From Terrimonas_A sp051954695 (lineage in GTDB: Bacteria > Bacteroidota > Bacteroidia > Chitinophagales > Chitinophagaceae), in assembly GCA_051954695.1 (NCBI GenBank), contig JBQCHL010000022.1, positions 36,390 through 100,389 on the forward strand: DNA of 64,000 nucleotides. The letters run 5' to 3'. Positions 35,139-42,536 of the stretch are shown piece after piece (the stretch's first letter is position 1; every line of letters starts with the position of its first letter). The position numbers and the translations under genes are program-made. Below the pieces are notes generated by a model that saw nothing but the letters and a program-made list of their open reading frames with translations, was not told the DNA's origin and made no database searches.

Positions 35139-35633
35139 TTAATTCAGTTTCACATCGTCAACCAGGCCTTTGATATGGGCTTCCTGGGCATCTTTACCTG
35201 CCAGTTCTTTTCTCAACACTTTTTCTGCTACTTCTATCACCAGCTTACCAACCTGATTTTTTACATCGATCATGGCAGCCATTTTCTGTGCTTCAATAGA
35301 AGCCTGTGCATCGGCAGCGATCTTGGCATAATCAGCTTTGGCTTGCTCTTTTGCTTCGCTGATGATCCTGTCTTTTGTTTCCCTGGCTTCTTTCAGCAGT
35401 TGAGCTCTTTCTTCACGGGCTTTGGCCAGCAGGGTTTCATTTTCTGCTTTCAGTTGAGCCATTTCAGCTTTTACTTTCTCTGCTGTTTCCAGTGAGCTGG
35501 CAATGCTGTCCTCACGGTCGCGCAGACCTTTGATAATAGCAGGCCATGCCTTTTTCTTTAAGATAAAGAATGCAAGCAGGAAAGCGAGCAGTGTCCAAAA
35601 AAGCAACCCGAGTTCGGGAGTAAGTAATTTCAT
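35139..35633 (-). CDS. atpF: F1Fo ATP synthase subunit b
   Basis: A 164-residue peripheral-stalk subunit. One N-terminal membrane helix (LGLLFWTLLAFLLAFFIL, about 7-24) is followed by a long charged coiled coil rich in Ala/Glu/Lys (about 35-145) that dimerises and reaches the delta subunit. It lies between atpE and atpH with no terminators, so it belongs to the same transcript. Confidence 0.96.
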   Translation of the reverse strand: MKLLTPELGLLFWTLLAFLLAFFILKKKAWPAIIKGLRDREDSIASSLETAEKVKAEMAQLKAENETLLAKAREERAQLLKEARETKDRIISEAKEQAKADYAKIAADAQASIEAQKMAAMIDVKNQVGKLVIEVAEKVLRKELAGKDAQEAHIKGLVDDVKLN

Positions 35634-35741
35634 TGTTCTGATTTTTATTTCGTTTCAATGGTTGAATGCCACTGAATTTTTTCTTTTTAAATACTGCATC
35701 CTCCGCCCTGTGCATTGGATGCAGTAAATAGTTGCCGGTGA

Positions 35742-35996
35742 TTATAACACCATGGCGAGGAAGCCTACGATGATCGCGAACAGTGCAGCACCTTCTACAA
35801 GGGCAGCAGCCAGGATCATGCTGGAACGGATGTCGTTGGCAGCTTCGGGTTGGCGTGCGATACCTTCTACAGCGCCTTTACCGATAGAACCGATACCGAT
35901 ACCTGCACCAATTGCAGCCAGGCCAGCACCGATAGCACCACCTGCATTCGCCCAGGGTACTTCGCTCAATAAAGTGAACATGTTCATTAAATCCAT
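35742..35996 (-). CDS. atpE: F1Fo ATP synthase subunit c
   Basis: An 84-residue proteolipid that forms the rotor ring. Two membrane helices joined by the conserved polar loop (GIARQPEAANDI). The ion-binding glutamate is in ALVEGAALFAI of the second helix. The residue after it is Gly rather than the Ser/Thr of sodium-binding rings, and no Q/E ligand is seen in helix 1 (AGLAAIGAGIGIG), so the ring is predicted to be proton-driven. The alanine/glycine-rich packing motif is typical. Confidence 0.97.
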   Translation of the reverse strand: MDLMNMFTLLSEVPWANAGGAIGAGLAAIGAGIGIGSIGKGAVEGIARQPEAANDIRSSMILAAALVEGAALFAIIVGFLAMVL

Positions 35997-36026
35997 GATT
36001 CAGATTTTATAATTAAAAAAAAGATC

Positions 36027-37241
36027 CTATACTAAAACGGGGTCATCATGTCCTGATCCTACATGCGCACCCTCCGGTTCATGATCATGGTGCGCTCCTT
36101 CAATTGCCTGACCGATAAATACAGCAGCCAGGTTAGCAAAAATAAATGCCTGAAGGAAAGCCACCAGCACTTCGATCAGGTAAATAAACACCGTGAAGGC
36201 AACGGAAAGCGGTGATGCTGCCCAACCTGCCACGCTGCTCATTTGCCCGAAAATAAATATCAGGGATATCAGGCAGATGATGATAATGTGACCCGCCACC
36301 ATGTTGGCAAAAAGACGGATGATCAATGCAAAGGGCTTAATGAAAATACCGAGAAACTCTACCGGCACCAAAATGCCTTTTACAAATCCCGGAACACCGG
36401 GCGGATTAAAGATATGTGACCAGAAATGCTTGTTGGCACTGAACATGATCACAATAAAGGCCGTAACTCCCAGCACCAGCGTGAAAGCAATATTGCCGGT
36501 TACGTTGGCAGAGCCGGGTATCATCCCGAAAAGGTTATTGATCAGGATAAAAAAGAAGATCGTAAGCAGGTAGGGAAGGTAGCGGTAAGAAGCAGCGCCA
36601 AGGTTTGGCTTGGCCACTTCATCCCTTACAAAGGTGATCACCGGCTCCAGCAGGCTTTGCGAGCCTTTGGGAGCAGAAGTAACACCGACACCGGATTTAT
36701 ATCTTTTAGCAATACGCAGCATCACCCAGGTAAACAGTGCCAGGGCGAGCAACATCTGCACCACATTGCGGGTAAGAGAAAGATCGTATACTTTAACGGA
36801 AGCATCGTATTCTCCGTTCTCGTTCACTGCAACAATATCCTGCGCATTGAATTTTTTAGGATCAAGCCCCCATTCAGCGATGCTGTGTTCCGTAAGCATG
36901 GCATAACCATTGTGTGTTGCATGCCCATGTTCAAATTTGGACGACATGAAAGCGGTCAATCCTCTTTCAGGAGAGTAAAGGATCACCGGCAGGGGAAGGC
37001 TGATGGGATGTTTCGCCCCGTCATCACCGACGATATCAAAGAAATGGAAATCGTGGTTGTTCAGGACGTGCCCAAAGATCACTTCTGTGGCATTAAAACC
37101 CTTTTTTTCCACGGGGGCATGCTCAGCTTCCTGAGTAGGCTGCCCATGATCCTCATGCTGGGCAAAAGCGATGCTGCCGGATAAGGTAAGAAATAAGCTA
37201 AAAACCGCTACTGGCAAGCATTTGAGACGTTCTAAACGCAT
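36027..37241 (-). CDS. atpB: F1Fo ATP synthase subunit a
   Basis: A 404-residue Fo channel subunit, longer than the roughly 270 residues of E. coli because of an N-terminal periplasmic extension (about 30-150, rich in His/Glu: EDHGQPTQEAEHAPVEK) after a signal-like helix. This extension is usual in Bacteroidota. The functional core has the essential arginine in IIRLFANMVAGH and the conserved SANVTGNIAFTLVLG and IEVLVAFLQAFIFANLAAVF helices. The C-terminal tail is again His-rich (EGAHHDHEPEGAHVGSGHDD). First gene of the operon. Confidence 0.96.
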   Translation of the reverse strand: MRLERLKCLPVAVFSLFLTLSGSIAFAQHEDHGQPTQEAEHAPVEKKGFNATEVIFGHVLNNHDFHFFDIVGDDGAKHPISLPLPVILYSPERGLTAFMSSKFEHGHATHNGYAMLTEHSIAEWGLDPKKFNAQDIVAVNENGEYDASVKVYDLSLTRNVVQMLLALALFTWVMLRIAKRYKSGVGVTSAPKGSQSLLEPVITFVRDEVAKPNLGAASYRYLPYLLTIFFFILINNLFGMIPGSANVTGNIAFTLVLGVTAFIVIMFSANKHFWSHIFNPPGVPGFVKGILVPVEFLGIFIKPFALIIRLFANMVAGHIIIICLISLIFIFGQMSSVAGWAASPLSVAFTVFIYLIEVLVAFLQAFIFANLAAVFIGQAIEGAHHDHEPEGAHVGSGHDDPVLV

Positions 37242-37261
37242 ACAGTTCCTGAAATTTGGCG

Positions 37262-37269
37262 CAAAGATA
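37262..37269 (-). promoter_or_regulatory. Predicted atp operon -7 element
   Basis: TATCTTTG on the minus strand matches TAnnTTTG. A TTC in place of TTG lies about 20 bp upstream. Predicted transcription start about 15 bp before the atpB ATG. Confidence 0.55.
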
Positions 37270-37368
37270 AGGGTCGGTAAGTTAAAAAGGAATTGGAAAT
37301 GGGAAATTGATGAAAATCCTGGGGTTTTGGTGGTCAGCTTCTTTCTGAAAGAAAAATCCTTCCAGATT

Positions 37369-37441
37369 TGAGCCGAATAAATTGATTATTCGGCTCATTT
37401 TTTGACTATATTTGAGCCGAATAATCAATTTATTCGGCTCA
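37369..37441 (+). promoter_or_regulatory. Dual palindromic operator enclosing the fic promoter
   Basis: Two 29-bp palindromes (37369-37397 and 37413-37441), each TGAGCCGAATAA-N5-TTATTCGGCTCA, are exact reverse complements of each other and are separated by 15 bp. Their centres are 44 bp apart, about four helical turns. The spacer and the second palindrome hold TATATTTG (37407-37414), a perfect -7 element, and the last base of the second palindrome is the A of the fic ATG. A protein binding both sites would block the promoter and the start region. The winged-helix C-terminus of the Fic protein is the obvious candidate (inference). Confidence 0.75.
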
Positions 37442-38553
37442 TGCTCCGTTATAACTGGGAAAAAGAGGATTGGCTACACTTCACCTATTCTCTGCGCGAA
37501 GCAGAAGATGACCTCTTCCTTATTGCCGAAAAAACAGGAAAGGTTTCAGGGATTTTAAATGCGCTTCCCAAAAATACCATGACAGATACTATTGTTGAAA
37601 TGATAGTATTGGAAGCCATTAAAACTTCTGAAATAGAAGGTGAATATTTAAGCCGGAAAGATGTTATGTCTTCCATCAGAAATAATCTTGGTTTAAACCA
37701 GCAACTGGAAAAAGTTAAGGATAAGCAAGCAGAAGGTGTGAGTGAGCTATTGATAGACGTACGAAACACTTTCCAGGAACCTCTTTCCCGGGAAAAACTT
37801 TTTGCATGGCATAAAATGCTTTTAAAAAAAGAGCGGGATATTACAGTAGGGGCCTGGCGTAGCCATACGGAGCCCATGCAGATCGTATCCGGTGCAATGG
37901 GTAAACAAACAATACATTTTGAAGCACCCCCATCCGATCGTGTGCCTGAGGAGATGGAAAAATTCATTGCATGGTTCAATAAAACAGGACCGGGTGGTCC
38001 GGAGGAAATAAAAAAAGCGCCACTAAGAGCTGCTATCGCACATCTATATTTTGAATCCATTCATCCTTTTGAAGACGGCAATGGCCGTATCGGACGGGCT
38101 ATAGCAGAAAAAGCCTTATCACAAGGCATTGGCCGGCCTGTTTTAATGAGTCTTTCAAAAACAATAGAAGCTAAAAAAAATACTTACTACGCAGCTCTTG
38201 AAAAAGCGCAACGTTCAAATGAAATCACTCCCTGGGTAAATTATTTTATCAGAACGGTGCTGGAAGCCCAGATTGCTGCGGAAGAGCTGATTGACTTTAC
38301 CTTGAAAAAAACCAGGTTCTTTGACCGTTTCAATGATATGCTCAATGAAAGGCAATCCAAAGCCATCCGGCGAATGCTCGAAGAAGGACCAACGGGCTTT
38401 AAAGGGGGAATGACCGCAAGCAAATATGTTTCTCTCACTAAAACATCCAAAGCTACTGCTACACGCGATCTTCAATACCTACTCAGCATAAACGCTTTTA
38501 TCCAGTCAGGCAGCGCAGCAGGCCGAAGTACCAGCTACCAGGTTAATTTGTGA
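37441..38553 (+). CDS. Fic family AMP-transferase with C-terminal winged helix
   Basis: A 370-residue Fic protein, predicted to transfer AMP (or another NMP) onto a target protein. The active-site loop is canonical, HPFEDGNGRIGR at 208-219. An inhibitory-helix motif (S/T)xxxE(G/N) appears as TSEIEG at 62-67, so this is a class II Fic with built-in autoinhibition. The N-terminal DUF4172-like segment (MLRYNWEKEDWLHFTY) and the C-terminal winged helix (about 320-370: ASKYVSLTKTSKATATRDLQYLL) complete it. ATG 37441 is chosen because an upstream TTG at 37402 would run through the promoter. It is convergent with the ABC gene, 9 bp apart. The target is unknown. Confidence 0.93.
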   Translation: MLRYNWEKEDWLHFTYSLREAEDDLFLIAEKTGKVSGILNALPKNTMTDTIVEMIVLEAIKTSEIEGEYLSRKDVMSSIRNNLGLNQQLEKVKDKQAEGVSELLIDVRNTFQEPLSREKLFAWHKMLLKKERDITVGAWRSHTEPMQIVSGAMGKQTIHFEAPPSDRVPEEMEKFIAWFNKTGPGGPEEIKKAPLRAAIAHLYFESIHPFEDGNGRIGRAIAEKALSQGIGRPVLMSLSKTIEAKKNTYYAALEKAQRSNEITPWVNYFIRTVLEAQIAAEELIDFTLKKTRFFDRFNDMLNERQSKAIRRMLEEGPTGFKGGMTASKYVSLTKTSKATATRDLQYLLSINAFIQSGSAAGRSTSYQVNL

Positions 38554-38562
38554 TAGCCTCTG

Positions 38563-40338
38563 CTACACCTTCACCTGATGCTTCTCAAACTGCATACTAT
38601 GCAACTGCGCATAAAACCCTCCCTTCTCCAAAAGCTCCTCATGCGTTCCCATCTCCTTCAACTCTCCCTTATCCAGCACAATGATCTTATCAGCTTTCCG
38701 GATCGTTGACAACCGGTGGGCGATCACGATCGCCGTACGGCCTTTGATCAGGGTATCTATCGCATGCTGTATCAGTAATTCACTTTCTGTATCTACGGAA
38801 GAAGTGGCTTCATCCAGCACAAGAATGGACGGGTCATATAATAAAGCCCGGATAAACGACAACAACTGCCGCTGGCCCAATGAAAGCGTGGCGCCCCTTT
38901 CCATTACATTATAATCATATCCTCCCGGGAGCCTCATAATAAAATCGTGCATATCGATCAGCTTCGCTGCTTCTATCACTTTTTCCCTGGAGATCTCTTC
39001 ATTGCGCAGCGTTATATTGTCCAGCACAGAGCCGGAAAAAAGAAACACATCCTGCAACACTACACCAATATGCTTACGGAGAAAATCGGGCTCATAAGAT
39101 TCAATATTCCGCCCGTCGATCCGGATCGCGCCCTGCTTTATATGATAAAGGCGGTTCAGCAGGCTGATGATAGTGGTTTTGCCACTGCCGGTATGGCCTA
39201 CGATCGCCACAGTTTCACCAGGTTGTATATTAAAGCTGATATCTTTCAATACGTATTTATCATCCGTATAAGCAAAAGATACTTTATCAAAACTTACAGA
39301 TCCTTCTATCCTGGCTGGTGAAGGCTGATAGCCTTCTGCCGGCGGTTTGGTTACATCATCATTGTCAAGCACACGGAATACCCGTTCACTGGCGATGACA
39401 CCCATTTGCAACACATTGAATTTATCTGCCAGTACACGTAAAGGACGGAACAACAGGTTAAGGCAAAGGATAAACGAAATAACGGTACCCTGCTGGCTTT
39501 TCTGCAGGTCCAGCGCTTCTTTGGCCGCCCACCACACTATCAGGCCGATAGACAAAGCCAGCACGATCTCCACTATTGGAAAGAAAACGGAGTATGCAAA
39601 AATGGCTTTGATATTCGCGTTGCGATGTTCTTTATTGATCTTTTGAAACTTGCTGAACTCCCTGTCTTCCGATGCAAAAGCCTGCACCACGGCCATACCT
39701 GTCAGATGCTCCTGCACAAAAGCATTCAGGTTGGTAACAGCATTTCTTACTTTAAAAAAAGATTTATTGATGCTTTCTTTAAAATAATAAGTAGCGATGA
39801 TAATAATCGGGAAAGGGATAAGGGCTACAAGGGTCAGCTTCCAATCTACCCAGCACATATAAGCGAGCACGCAAACAATGGAAAGCAGGTCTGCAATGAT
39901 CGGCACCAGTCCTTCCGAAAAGATCTCGTTGATGGATTCAATATCGTTAATGGTGCGGGTCGTAAGTGTACCTATCGGTGTTTTGTCGAACTGGGAAAGA
40001 TTCAGCCCCAATATTTTTTTATACACGCCGATCCGCATATCCTTTACTACCGACTGCCCCAACCAGGCCGTTACAAACGTGAAGGCAAAACGCATGGCTG
40101 TTTCCAGGAGGATCAGTCCGATCTGGATCAGCGTTATTCTCACCACCATGTCTGCCAGGGAAAAAACAATGAATTTATCTACCGTCAACTGTATCAGCCA
40201 CGGCCTTACCGGCGTGATCACTGCCAGCAGTATCGCCAACACGACCGAGAGGTAAAACTTTCTTTTATACGGTGCCGCATAACTGAAAACCCTCCGTAAG
40301 ACCGCTATATCAAATTTTTTAGGTGCCGTTTCAGCCAA
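38563..40338 (-). CDS. ABC transporter, fused permease/ATPase (MsbA/LmrA type)
   Basis: A 591-residue half-transporter exporter that works as a dimer. Six membrane helices (about 30-310) precede a C-terminal ATPase with Walker A GHTGSGKTT, Q-loop VVLQDVFLF, signature LSLGQRQLLSF and Walker B ILVLDEATSSVD. MsbA-type proteins export lipids or drugs; the specific cargo cannot be assigned. It lies 46 bp downstream of the tandem caspase-like genes on the same strand, so it might be cotranscribed with them. A functional link is not shown. Confidence 0.92.
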   Translation of the reverse strand: MAETAPKKFDIAVLRRVFSYAAPYKRKFYLSVVLAILLAVITPVRPWLIQLTVDKFIVFSLADMVVRITLIQIGLILLETAMRFAFTFVTAWLGQSVVKDMRIGVYKKILGLNLSQFDKTPIGTLTTRTINDIESINEIFSEGLVPIIADLLSIVCVLAYMCWVDWKLTLVALIPFPIIIIATYYFKESINKSFFKVRNAVTNLNAFVQEHLTGMAVVQAFASEDREFSKFQKINKEHRNANIKAIFAYSVFFPIVEIVLALSIGLIVWWAAKEALDLQKSQQGTVISFILCLNLLFRPLRVLADKFNVLQMGVIASERVFRVLDNDDVTKPPAEGYQPSPARIEGSVSFDKVSFAYTDDKYVLKDISFNIQPGETVAIVGHTGSGKTTIISLLNRLYHIKQGAIRIDGRNIESYEPDFLRKHIGVVLQDVFLFSGSVLDNITLRNEEISREKVIEAAKLIDMHDFIMRLPGGYDYNVMERGATLSLGQRQLLSFIRALLYDPSILVLDEATSSVDTESELLIQHAIDTLIKGRTAIVIAHRLSTIRKADKIIVLDKGELKEMGTHEELLEKGGFYAQLHSMQFEKHQVKV

Positions 40339-40384
40339 AATGAAGAATTAAGGAGTTGCGAAATTAAGTAAAGTTTGTTTTGAC

Positions 40385-42514
40385 TCAGGAACGGCTCAAA
40401 CTGTATGCTTTAATAAAGATCACTCCCAGGTTCTTATGCGGAGGAATATAATCATCAAAGCCATCTACCCTGGCGTTTTTACGGAACTCCTTCCAGAAAG
40501 GGATCCATTCAATATCGGCACCCGCCCTCAGTTTGTCCATTAACAACTGAATGAACGGTTTGTTGATATCCCTCTTGCCGATTTGTTTTGAGGCTACTAT
40601 ATGAGCATCCGGTGATTTTTGCAAAATTGCATTGATCAGGTTGAAGCCGCCGCAGGAGCCCATAAACACAATACGGGAAGAGGGTGCCATGTATGCAATA
40701 GTCGTGTTGGCATGATAACTATGCCCACGGTTGATCGTCACCGTCGGCTTGATATTATTTTCCCGGAGATAATTCCTCAAAGCTGATTGCGCTATATCGT
40801 CCTTACCAGTTTCCTCATCAAAGGGAATATTGGCATAGATGGAAATGGGCTTGTCTTTGGTTGATTTGATCAATATCCATTGCGGGTTGCTCTTATCAAT
40901 TGTCCAGTGTGTACGCGGGAACATAGATTGAAAAATGCCAAAATCCAGTTTTCCGTCCTCATCACCAAAAAAGAACACCTGCACAATCACTTCTCCCTTT
41001 TCATTTGTAAGCGAAGAAAAAGGAACGCGATAGACAGGCGGAATGCCCAGTTCTTTTGTAAGATCAATCCCGTTGGAAGAATCGGCCGACAGGAATAATT
41101 TATCCAGAATGGTGTAAATAGCTTGTCCTTTTGCATTGCCCTGGTTTTTATTCCGCTCATAATTTGCCTGCACATTCTTCAGCATTTCCTTTGCCCGGTC
41201 AGGCAATGTTTCAGCAATGCTCGCATAGGAATCAGCTACATCCACTCCATCTTCCAGTCCTTCTGATTCTTCCAGCCGGCTTACAAATGTTTTCATCAGT
41301 TCATCTGCACTCTTATTGTCAGGAAAAGAAGCCAGGAAACCTCCCAATGTATTATAAGCAGCCGCCTGGCTGATGAACTTGCGGTAATGATCATAATGAA
41401 CAGACGGCAATAATGAATCGCCGCGGTTATTGATCTTTTTCATTATCTGTGGATACACACCATTTGTGTAGCTGGAAGTATAGATCAACCCGTCTGTGAG
41501 CACAGCCAGGTAATACAGTTCCTGTGCAGTAAGCGGCAGAATGCTTTTGAACCTCACTCCATCAGGCCTTTCATGCAAGCCGTTAATAGTTGTAACAAAT
41601 ACATCACTGGCTTTTTGACGAAGGCGTGCTTCCAACTCTGCATACGCTATGGCTGTATCTTTATTCATAGCCCGTTGCACATACTCGATCCTGGTTTTAA
41701 CAAGCAGGCGGTAATATAACACCGAGTCTTTTTGCGCAGCATCCAACTCAGCCATTGTTATCTTACCATTCACCACATTATCGAGGAAAGGAAAATATTG
41801 CTGGCCGCTCTTGCTTCCCGACATCCGCACCACGGTCTTTACAAAATTATCATCCGTGATATTCCGGATAGTGTAACCAAGTTTATTATTGGCCTGGGCA
41901 TAAGTGTACAACTGGACAGGATATTTTTTTGCCACGGCTTTCACCAGGCTGTCGGCAAAAGGCATGTCGGGATTTTCCCTAAGTGTCTGGAACGTCTGCT
42001 CAGGGTGAAGCGAACAATATTTTAATACCAACAGTTGCTGACCTGGTTTGAATCCCGCGTTTTTTTCAAATGCGATCTTCGTTCCGTTAATGATCAGGCT
42101 ACCCACTTCATAAGATGCTTTTTCTATTACTGGCTCAATAGAGCGGCCATTCTTATCTGCTGCCATGCAGGATTCATATGCATGAATGGCTTGTGGCAAC
42201 AGTTTGTTTGCCGTCTCTTTGTTCTTATACCTTGTAGCAAAAACTTTCAGGAGATTCTCGATCCCCCGGAGATAACGCACTTTGTCCTGCGCTTTGATAA
42301 GACTGTCGGTTTCAATTCTGCATTGCAACCTGTCAATATCTGTTGAAGTAAGATTCCCCAGGTTTTTCTGGGCTGCATCCACATAATCATGAAAAATCTG
42401 CCTGCTCAGCGGCACCTGGCATCCGCCAGGATTGGTAGAAGCTTTGTCTTGAGCTAAGAGTGCCTTCGAAATGAAGAATAAACATACAGCTATGGTGATC
42501 CCCTTTCTTATCAT
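40385..42514 (-). CDS. Large secreted protein with caspase/separase-like His-Cys motif (paralogue B)
   Basis: About 709 residues. Signal peptide MIRKGITIAVCLFFISKALLAQ (start chosen at 42514; an in-frame ATG at 42544 would overlap the upstream gene). A long helical region fills most of the protein. Near the C-terminus, a strand plus RGHSYH is followed 23 residues later by a strand plus MGSCGG. The histidine codon is at 40721-40723 and the cysteine codon at 40652-40654. Hydrophobic strand then His, hydrophobic strand then Cys, is the dyad pattern of clan CD peptidases (caspase, separase, CHAT), and the His-Cys distance is near that of separases. This is a fold inference; no family name is recognised. 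It is a tandem paralogue of the next upstream gene. Confidence 0.75.
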   Translation of the reverse strand: MIRKGITIAVCLFFISKALLAQDKASTNPGGCQVPLSRQIFHDYVDAAQKNLGNLTSTDIDRLQCRIETDSLIKAQDKVRYLRGIENLLKVFATRYKNKETANKLLPQAIHAYESCMAADKNGRSIEPVIEKASYEVGSLIINGTKIAFEKNAGFKPGQQLLVLKYCSLHPEQTFQTLRENPDMPFADSLVKAVAKKYPVQLYTYAQANNKLGYTIRNITDDNFVKTVVRMSGSKSGQQYFPFLDNVVNGKITMAELDAAQKDSVLYYRLLVKTRIEYVQRAMNKDTAIAYAELEARLRQKASDVFVTTINGLHERPDGVRFKSILPLTAQELYYLAVLTDGLIYTSSYTNGVYPQIMKKINNRGDSLLPSVHYDHYRKFISQAAAYNTLGGFLASFPDNKSADELMKTFVSRLEESEGLEDGVDVADSYASIAETLPDRAKEMLKNVQANYERNKNQGNAKGQAIYTILDKLFLSADSSNGIDLTKELGIPPVYRVPFSSLTNEKGEVIVQVFFFGDEDGKLDFGIFQSMFPRTHWTIDKSNPQWILIKSTKDKPISIYANIPFDEETGKDDIAQSALRNYLRENNIKPTVTINRGHSYHANTTIAYMAPSSRIVFMGSCGGFNLINAILQKSPDAHIVASKQIGKRDINKPFIQLLMDKLRAGADIEWIPFWKEFRKNARVDGFDDYIPPHKNLGVIFIKAYSLSRS

Positions 42515-42536
42515 ATCTCTTACATCATTGCCGGCG

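Noticed and set aside
39625..40299. 224-codon frame antisense to the ABC transporter
   Set aside because: Shadow frame of a conserved gene, with no domain or start context.
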